Positions 31,470 to 36,256 of a DNA stretch of 36,256 nt are shown in pieces (within the stretch, counting starts at the first letter, position 1; the number at the start of each line of letters is the position of its first letter). Under the pieces are notes generated by a model. That model did not search any database. It was not told the origin of the DNA and worked only from the letters and a program-made list of their open reading frames with translations. The DNA is taken from assembly GCA_934899185.1 (NCBI GenBank), contig CAKXYI010000015.1, positions 1 to 36,256 of the forward strand, given 5' to 3'. Source of the stretch: an uncultured Lachnospiraceae bacterium (GTDB lineage: Bacteria; Bacillota; Clostridia; Lachnospirales; Lachnospiraceae). Made by a program: the position numbers and the translations under genes.

Positions 31470-32360
31470 ATGAAAGAGCAAGAGGAAAAGATCAGACAGA
31501 TCAAACAAAAGATAGAGGATGCCGATGCCCTTGTGATCGGTGCAGGTGCAGGACTTTCCACGGCGGCAGGTTTTACCTACAGTGGCGAGCGCTTTGAAAA
31601 GTATTTTTCAGATTTTGGGAGAGCCTATGGATTTTCCGATATGTATTCCGGTGGCTTTTATGATTATGCCACGCTTGAGGAATATTGGGCGTATTGGAGC
31701 CGCTATATTTATATCAACCGTTATCAGGATGTGGATAATGGCACTTATCGCCGCCTGTATGACCTAGCAAAAGATAAAGATTATTTCGTTTTGACGACCA
31801 ATGTAGACCATCAGTTTCAAAAGGCAGGCTTTGCAAAGGAAAGACTTTTTTATACCCAGGGCGATTATGGGCTTTTGCAGTGCAGCAGACCCTGTCATGC
31901 AAAGACCTATGATAATGAAGATATGGTGCGGAAGATGGTCTTGGCGCAGGGCTATGGGATTAGAGAGGATGGATCCCTTTACTTACCGGAGGGGGTAAAG
32001 CCTATGATGAGCGTCCCGACAGAACTTGTCCCGCGTTGTCCGAAATGCGGCAGACCTATGAGCATGAACCTGCGCGCAGACAATACTTTTGTGGAAGATG
32101 CGGGCTGGAAAGCGGCATCTGCGTCTTATGTGCGCTTTATGGAAGACCATATGCGAAAGAAGATCGTCATTTTGGAACTTGGTGTAGGTTACAATACGCC
32201 CGGCATCATCAAGTACAATTTCTGGCAGTATGCGGCAAACTGGCAAAATGCTTTTTATATCTGTATCAATCGGGGACAGGCTTATCTGCCGGAGGATATC
32301 GAGGATAAGGGGCTGGCGGTCAATGCAGATATTGAGAAAATACTGGGAGTTATGCTATAA
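31470..32360 (+). CDS. class M sirtuin (SirTM), protein ADP-ribosyltransferase
   Basis: A 296-residue sirtuin. 'LVIGAGAGLSTAAGFTYSGE' (about 23-42) is the NAD loop and 'YFVLTTNVDHQFQKAGF' (about 106-122) the catalytic core. The usual catalytic His is replaced: 'FYTQGDYGLLQCS' (about 128-140) has Gln, the hallmark of SirTM enzymes that ADP-ribosylate rather than deacetylate. A zinc 'CPKCG' lies near residue 191. In Staphylococcus and Streptococcus the SirTM operon also encodes a lipoylated GcvH-like carrier and a lipoate ligase, the target and its loader. Neither is present here, so the target differs or lies elsewhere in the genome. Confidence 0.9.
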   Translation: MKEQEEKIRQIKQKIEDADALVIGAGAGLSTAAGFTYSGERFEKYFSDFGRAYGFSDMYSGGFYDYATLEEYWAYWSRYIYINRYQDVDNGTYRRLYDLAKDKDYFVLTTNVDHQFQKAGFAKERLFYTQGDYGLLQCSRPCHAKTYDNEDMVRKMVLAQGYGIREDGSLYLPEGVKPMMSVPTELVPRCPKCGRPMSMNLRADNTFVEDAGWKAASASYVRFMEDHMRKKIVILELGVGYNTPGIIKYNFWQYAANWQNAFYICINRGQAYLPEDIEDKGLAVNADIEKILGVML

Positions 32361-32407
32361 TACCTGTAGTTAGGTGAGACTAATCGCGATTTTATAGGAG
32401 GTAACAT

Positions 32408-32587
32408 ATGAAATACCAGATAGAAAAAGATAAGATGCAGGGCATCCCGGAAACCATGTTACAGACATTGTACGCCAGAGCGCAGGAGTCGGAAAAGCCG
32501 GATCGGCATATCTATGATGAGAAAGCCATTGCGATCGTGTCGGAGTTGGACTACGATTTTTCCAAGGCGGCGGATGACAAGATGGCG
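32408..32587 (+). pseudogene. LCM-family SAM methyltransferase remnant (N-terminal 60 codons)
   Basis: From the ATG at 32408 (AGGAGG upstream) the product is 'MQGIPETMLQTLYARAQESE' and 'KAIAIVSELDYDFSKAADDK', the N-terminus of a leucine carboxyl methyltransferase-like SAM enzyme. After about residue 60 it turns into unrelated sequence that is antisense to a MarR fragment, and stops at 32660-32662. The SAM-binding core is absent, so the gene is dead. Confidence 0.7.
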
Positions 32588-32775
32588 GTTAGAGACGCCG
32601 GCTCAATGTGGCAGAATATGGCGATTTCTTTTTGGATTGCCCAATCATGGCAGAGCAGATAATCGAGAACTTTTGGTTGTCCTGAGGTCAATCCGGTATC
32701 TTTGACACTGGAGATCAGGGCTTTTTGGATCATCAGATGATCAGACATCAAAAGATAATGAAATAGAAAAAACAT
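32588..32775 (-). pseudogene. MarR-family regulator remnant (N-terminal part)
   Basis: On the minus strand from 32775 the product 'MSDHLMIQKALISSVKDTGL', 'TSGQPKVLDYLLCHDWAIQK' and 'EIAIFCHIEPASLTAIL' matches the first half of a MarR winged helix. It is cut in the recognition helix and runs into the methyltransferase remnant on the other strand. Both genes therefore kept their 5' ends and lost everything between, as after one deletion between convergent genes. Confidence 0.7.
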
Positions 32776-32830
32776 TGGAAATATAGTAATATGAGAAAAA
32801 GTAATTTTTCAAAAGGATAAGGGGTAAAAA

Positions 32831-33373
32831 ATGCTGGAGACAGAAAGATTATTATTGCGAAAATGGACAGAGGCAGATGCGGACAGTTTATATACATATG
32901 CAAAGGATCCTCTAGTGGGTCCGGTTGCGGGATGGCCGCCACATAAAAACGTGGAAGAAAGTAAAGATGTGATCCGAAATGTATTCAATGGACCGGAGTG
33001 CTACGCGATCTGTGAAAAGAAAAACAACATTGCGATCGGGGCTGTCGAACTGAAACTGAACGGACATACGGACATGACAGACCGGGACGATGAATGCGAA
33101 CTGGGATACTGGCTGGGACAAAAATTCTGGGGCAGGGGCTATATGCCGGAAGCCGCCAGAGAACTTTTGCGCCATGGATTTGAGGATCTTGGGATGAAAA
33201 AGATCTGGTGTGGCTATTATGACGGAAACGATAAGTCAAAACGTGTGCAGGAAAAATTGGGTTTTGTTTATCATCACACTTGCAAGGATGTGCCGGTGCC
33301 TCTTTTACATGAGGTCCGCATTGGGCATACAAATCTAATGACAAAAGAGCATTGGGAAGAACTGCAGGAATGA
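32831..33373 (+). CDS. GNAT family N-acetyltransferase (RimJ/RimL-like)
   Basis: A 180-residue acetyltransferase. 'LETERLLLRKWTEADADSLY' is the typical RimJ/RimL N-terminus. 'ELGYWLGQKFWGRGYMPEAA' (about 91-110) carries the acetyl-CoA loop (Q/RxxGxG/A, here KFWGRGY), and 'NDKSKRVQEKLGFVYHHTCK' is the final motif. It is intact and flanked by decayed genes. Relatives acetylate ribosomal protein N-termini or small amines; the substrate is unknown. No clear promoter was found; AAGGGG precedes the ATG. Confidence 0.85.
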   Translation: MLETERLLLRKWTEADADSLYTYAKDPLVGPVAGWPPHKNVEESKDVIRNVFNGPECYAICEKKNNIAIGAVELKLNGHTDMTDRDDECELGYWLGQKFWGRGYMPEAARELLRHGFEDLGMKKIWCGYYDGNDKSKRVQEKLGFVYHHTCKDVPVPLLHEVRIGHTNLMTKEHWEELQE

Positions 33374-33374
33374 C

Positions 33375-34130
33375 CTTACCAGTACAAAAGAAGGCGAGCA
33401 GCCGGCGCATAAGGACATTGCAAGAGCCGGGATTGTCCTTTTTCCAAAAGGCACAGTAAACTTTTTTGACAGGGGAACCATTTCTGACAAGCGGTATCCG
33501 GCTGACCGCTGCATCAAACCAGACCTGATCCCCGATCACATCGACAGGCATATATCCCTGCCCGGTTATGATCTTCAACCGGGCTTCCTGTACGGTGTCT
33601 GCAAAGAGAAAATCTCCCTGCAATCCAATGATATTTTCATAATAATTCTGTTCTTCTGTCTGCCCGTTTGGATGGATCACGAGGATACAGGGCGTATTTT
33701 TCAGATCTTCTGTTTCCAGTGACGCCAGTCTGCTGAGTGGATTTTTGGCAGAAAGTTCAATATAGATCCTGCTCTCTGCAAGTACCTCATTATTATAGGT
33801 ATCAGAAAAAGCGCGTCTTTGATCGTTGATCGCAAGGTCAATGGAGCCATTTTCCATAGCATGATATAATTCTTCATGACTACCCACGGTGATCTGTACG
33901 TCCACCGTTGGATATTTTTCAGAAAACATGGCGATCGCCTCGGAGAGTTCGTCCCCATGATAGCCCTTATAATATCCGATACGCAAAACCGCATGATCTT
34001 TATCTGCTATCCGTTTGGTTTCCCGGACAAGTTGTCCTAGATCCGATGATATCATAAGGCTTTTTCGGTAAAAATGTTCTCCAGCAGGTGTCAGGGAAAA
34101 GGTGCGGACTTTGGATCCGGCATTGCCGTT
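33375..34130 (-). pseudogene. LysR-family regulator, truncated at the 5' end
   Basis: The minus-strand frame begins in 'SKVRTFSLTPAGEHFYRKSL', the end of a LysR DNA-binding domain, and continues through a nearly whole substrate-binding domain ('LRIGYYKGYHGDELSEAIAM', 'DVQITVGSHEELYHAMENGS', 'ARLKIITGQGYMPVDVIGDQ'). The first 50-60 residues with the helix-turn-helix are missing. At the 3' end the frame has no stop where expected and runs antisense through the GNAT gene to 32985. It cannot be a normal regulator. The boundaries given are approximate. Confidence 0.7.
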
Positions 34131-34196
34131 CATGGTGCGGATGCGGGAAAAGCAGAGGCAGCCGTCGCTGATTGGGCAAAGAAGAACGTAGAATAG
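34131..34196 (+). pseudogene. flavodoxin-like C-terminal remnant
   Basis: The frame to the TAG at 34194-34196 reads 'HGADAGKAEAAVADWAKKNV' plus Glu, resembling the last helix of a short-chain flavodoxin (a W-x-K-K ending). It is directly joined to the truncated LysR 5' end on the other strand. The assignment is tentative because only 21 codons remain. Confidence 0.4.
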
Positions 34197-34215
34197 GGAA
34201 AGGAAGGACAGGATA

Positions 34216-34500
34216 ATGAGCAGAAAAGATGTAATGATCGTGACAGGCGCAGGAATATGGCGAGATCAAAATGTTGGTAAATGGCGCAGTCCGTCGAATG
34301 GGGTAAGCGTGGCGCGAGATTAAACGATATTGCACCGGGCATTATCGTGACACCGCTTGCCATGGATGAGTTCAATGGTCTGTGTGGCGATTTTTACAAA
34401 AATATGTTTGCAAAATGCCCGGCAGGAAGACCGGGAACCGCAGATGAAGTGGCAAATGTAAATGTGGGTATCTTGAAAAAGAGAAGCAAATGCTGTATTT
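34216..34500 (+). pseudogene. SDR-family dehydrogenase relic with internal deletions
   Basis: The ATG at 34216 starts 'MSRKDVMIVTGAG', the first strand and glycine motif of a short-chain dehydrogenase, then breaks off. In another frame from about 34281, 'QSVEWGKRGARLNDIAPGII' and 'VTPLAMDEFNGLCGDFYKNM' and 'CPAGRPGTADEVANV' match the C-terminal third (the N-x-I-x-P-G-x-I-x-T-P motif). The final residues are again replaced by unrelated sequence. The catalytic Tyr-x-x-x-Lys region is gone. Confidence 0.7.
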
Positions 34501-34542
34501 TATATACAAATGCATAAAGGTGCTTGTCTCGGCATAATGGAA

Positions 34543-34596
34543 GACTATAGATTTTACTGTTTCTGAACATAACAGTCTGATCTGTAGTCTTTTTTA
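34543..34596 (+). terminator. Rho-independent terminator
   Basis: Outer stem 34543-34551 with 34581-34589 (one G-U pair) and inner ACTGTT/AACAGT stem, followed by T7. It separates the SDR relic from the next gene. Confidence 0.65.
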
Positions 34597-34639
34597 TGTA
34601 ATAGAAGATCCACGAAAACACAAAGGAGGACAGGTGGGT

Positions 34640-35233
34640 ATGAGAAAATGGATGAAAAAGATCATGATTATCGTGATTGGTTCTGTGATTGCTGCTTATG
34701 GAATTACATTGGCAATGTATGCAGGTTTTGGAAGTGCAACCTTAGCCGTTTTATGGCAGGGGATTTCACAGACATGCCATATAAGTATAGGAATGGCGTC
34801 GTTTGTTGTAGCATTGGGAATGATTTTATTTGTCGCGCTGTATGATCGATCGCAGATCCACATCGGGACAATTCTATATCAGATTGTGTATAGTGTTTGT
34901 GTCGATCTGTTTGCAAATTGTCATTTGTATAGTCGATGTATGTGGCTCAATTTTTTTATAATGATTATGGGAGTAATCTTGTTTGCCTTTGGAACGGGTT
35001 TGTATGCGTCGGTATCACTTGGCAGGGGATCTTATGAAGCAGTTACTTTTGCATTAGCAGAGAAAAATAGTTGGCAAGTCAAAATCGTCCGTATGGTATT
35101 AGATATTCTCATGGTCCTTGTAGGGGTTGTCCTTGGCGGAAAGTTTGGGGCTTGTACCATTGTGACCGTCATCATTTCCGGACCGATCATACAATTTGTG
35201 AGCGAAAGAGTGAAGTGCTTTTTTAAATTGTGA
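34640..35233 (+). CDS. YczE/YitT-like integral membrane protein
   Basis: A membrane protein of about 197 residues with five hydrophobic helices. 'GSVIAAYGITLAMYAGFGSA' near the N-terminus and 'AFGTGLYASVSLGRGSYEAV' in the middle are the repeated pattern of the YczE/YitT-type family (a G-x-G-L-Y-A-x-A-x-L-G motif). The function of these proteins is unknown; some are linked to secondary-metabolite or peptide production. AGGAGG at 34624-34629 could serve the ATG at 34640 or the in-frame GTG at 34634; I chose the ATG. It looks intact. Confidence 0.7.
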   Translation: MRKWMKKIMIIVIGSVIAAYGITLAMYAGFGSATLAVLWQGISQTCHISIGMASFVVALGMILFVALYDRSQIHIGTILYQIVYSVCVDLFANCHLYSRCMWLNFFIMIMGVILFAFGTGLYASVSLGRGSYEAVTFALAEKNSWQVKIVRMVLDILMVLVGVVLGGKFGACTIVTVIISGPIIQFVSERVKCFFKL

Positions 35234-35254
35234 TAGCGTGTTATAATGTAGAAA

Positions 35255-35862
35255 ATGTGGATGGTCTTTCACAGATCTTTCCAGAAAAACCTTGTCGATG
35301 TCTTGAAATACGATGAAGAAGAAAGCCGAAAGATCACTGCATCTGCAAAGAAAAAGTACAGAGAGCTGATAGAGAAACTGCCGGAGTTTGAGAAGGCAGA
35401 CAGATACAAGATGAATGAAGTCAACTGTGCCATGGTGTGTGCATTTTCCTGAATGTGCCGCATTTGCCAAGTCTTGAGGATGCAACGGAGTATTATAAAA
35501 AATCCATGATGACCGGGGCGATGCAATGGTTTTGTCGGCAGAGCGGAAAGAAAAAATTTACACAAGCAGACATACAGGGAATGAAAGATACGGCAAAACT
35601 CAAGGCGGGGGATCGAAATCCTTACTCATGGAATATGGATTTTTATGAGTATGAGGATGGAAGCGGCTATGAGGCAAGATTCACACAGTGCGGCATCTGT
35701 AAACTGATGGATGAAGTAGGACTTTCCGAATTGATTCCTGCCATGTGTCGTCTGGATTACACCATGAGCCAGGCGGATGGTGTTACGGATTTTGTCAGGG
35801 AATATACCCTTGCTTCCAGTGGTCCTTATTGTGATTGTGGATACAAGAAAAAGAAGATTTAA
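35255..35862 (+). pseudogene. L-2-amino-thiazoline-4-carboxylic acid (ATC) hydrolase family gene, frameshifted
   Basis: Two overlapping frames together make a protein of about 203 residues. The first (35255-35452) reads 'MVFHRSFQKNLVDVLKYDEE' and on to 'MNEVNCAMVCAF', then stops. The second continues with 'LNVPHLPSLEDATEYYKKSM', 'FYEYEDGSGYEARFTQCGIC' and 'VREYTLASSGPYCDCGYKKK', typical of the ATC-hydrolase-like family with its Cys-containing core. Adding one base at the T4 run (35444-35447) restores a single frame. So this is a recent pseudogene, a phase-variable gene or a sequencing error. A TATAAT lies at 35241-35246, very near the ATG. Confidence 0.75.
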
Positions 35863-35871
35863 TATAAAGTG

Positions 35872-35899
35872 ACCTGTTACCCATTGGGTAGCAGGTTTT
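35872..35899 (+). terminator. probable terminator of the ATC-hydrolase gene
   Basis: Arms ACCTGTTACC (35872-35881) and GGTAGCAGGT (35887-35896) pair with one mismatch-type G-U, followed by TTTTC. Confidence 0.5.
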
Positions 35900-35937
35900 C
35901 TGTTGCAGGTATATAGTGAGCATGATAAAATGCGAGT

Positions 35938-35957
35938 AAGTTAAGACTAACTTGATA
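35938..35957. promoter_or_regulatory. candidate operator palindrome before the methyltransferase relic
   Basis: AAGTTA-AGAC-TAACTT (35938-35953) is a perfect 6-bp palindrome. Its right part with flank, ACTAACTTGATA (35946-35957), is identical to 1169-1180 upstream of the hydrolase gene; 17 of 19 bases match in the wider alignment. Confidence 0.4.
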
Positions 35958-36010
35958 TAGGCAGTGAGAACGATCAGAGTAGGGGCGTGTAAAAAAGATA
36001 GAGGTGCAAA

Positions 36011-36205
36011 ATGGCAGATAAAATAAAAGATGCATACCAATCATCAAAAGACATATATGATGACGTCCTTACACAGGGAAATTTTTTTAGCAGGCTATAT
36101 GTAAAAGTATTTTGGAGTGGAACGGATGACAATGAGATTGCGCGAAAGGTTCTTTCGTATATTCCGGATCATTTTAAAGGTTGGTTTATAGTTTTCAGCA
36201 TATAA
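36011..36205 (+). pseudogene. SAM-dependent methyltransferase remnant (N-terminal 55 codons)
   Basis: The ATG at 36011 (GAGGTG upstream) starts 'MADKIKDAYQSSKDIYDDVL', 'TQGNFFSRLYVKVFWSGTDD' and 'NEIARKVLSYIPDHFKG', the N-terminal cap of a small class I methyltransferase. Just where the SAM-binding 'LLDVPVGTG'-type loop should begin it turns into 'WFIVFSI' and stops. It is the same style of truncation as the remnant at 32408. Confidence 0.6.
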
Positions 36206-36228
36206 CAAATTGGTACACTTTATAGAAA

Positions 36229-36256
36229 GTAAGTATCTTACGATAAAGTGCGTACT
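36229..36256 (+). promoter_or_regulatory. HxlR-type operator element at the right edge
   Basis: GTAAG-TAT-CTTAC (36229-36241) is a palindrome; GTGCGTACT follows at 36248-36256. The spacing of GTAA to GTGCGTACT is the same 15 nt as at 28269-28296. It would lie upstream of a plus-strand gene beyond the window. The gap 36206-36228 holds no gene. Confidence 0.5.

Noticed and set aside
32985..33374. Extension of the LysR frame antisense to the GNAT gene as a real C-terminal domain
   Set aside because: The added sequence is Cys/Pro/Ser-rich shadow translation of an intact GNAT gene and matches no LysR C-terminus.
32400..36256. An insertion sequence or prophage as the cause of the decay zone
   Set aside because: No transposase or integrase fragment, terminal inverted repeats, or target-site duplications were seen around the relics.

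Overview
The window looks like a chromosome segment of a low-to-mid GC Gram-positive anaerobe of the Clostridia, most likely a Lachnospiraceae gut commensal. The reasons are the spore genes spmA/spmB, the rpsF-ssb-rpsR operon preceded by a DUF951 gene, the yaaO/holB/yaaT/trmN6/rsmI block, a class M sirtuin, ATC-hydrolase and HxlR genes, and consensus sigma-A promoters (TTGACA-17-TATAAT). No transposase, integrase, phage gene or CRISPR array is visible. The species cannot be named from the sequence.

Layout. 1-350: a terminator and a PAS-domain remnant. 0.35-4.9 kb: an alpha/beta hydrolase (minus strand), a TPR-GGDEF protein, a hexapeptide acetyltransferase, and an acidic coiled-coil membrane protein with two FliM/FliN-like EIDAxL motifs. 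5.0-7.9 kb: tRNA-Lys(CTT), an FGGY pentulose kinase with araD, and tRNA-Gly(CCC). 8.0-11.9 kb: a Gfo/Idh/MocA oxidoreductase, a MATE exporter, an unusual CobW-type GTPase, and convergent trmB. 12.1-16.6 kb: a D,D-carboxypeptidase, an ArgR-like regulator (minus), an AbiEi/AbiEii-type pair whose toxin motifs look eroded, and mobA (minus). 16.7-22.7 kb: the conserved replication/translation block (decarboxylase, Gmk-like kinase in the usual tmk slot, yaaR, holB, yaaT, trmN6-like, rsmI). 22.7-26.2 kb: a DUF885 lipoprotein (minus), spmAB and a divergent-PAP2 protein. 26.2-27.8 kb: initiator tRNA-Met, DUF951, rpsF-ssb-rpsR.

27.8-32.4 kb is the most interesting stretch. An HxlR regulator is divergent from a colinear set: a Cys-rich ACGX-repeat peptide, its radical SAM/SPASM enzyme, a decayed nitroreductase, a flavin split-barrel/ferredoxin fusion, a zinc-type macrodomain ADP-ribose hydrolase and a class M (ADP-ribosylating) sirtuin. 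The divergent promoter region carries a perfect palindrome and a 28-nt element that recurs with the same spacing at the right edge of the window. Reading this as a redox-sensing unit that joins a RiPP-like peptide to reversible ADP-ribosylation is inference.

32.4-36.2 kb is a decay zone. Remnants of an LCM methyltransferase, a MarR regulator, a LysR regulator, a flavodoxin, an SDR dehydrogenase, an ATC hydrolase (frameshifted at a T tract) and another methyltransferase lie between an intact GNAT and an intact YczE/YitT-like membrane protein. Many remnants are cut after 50-60 codons and joined to unrelated remnants, as if by repeated internal deletions.
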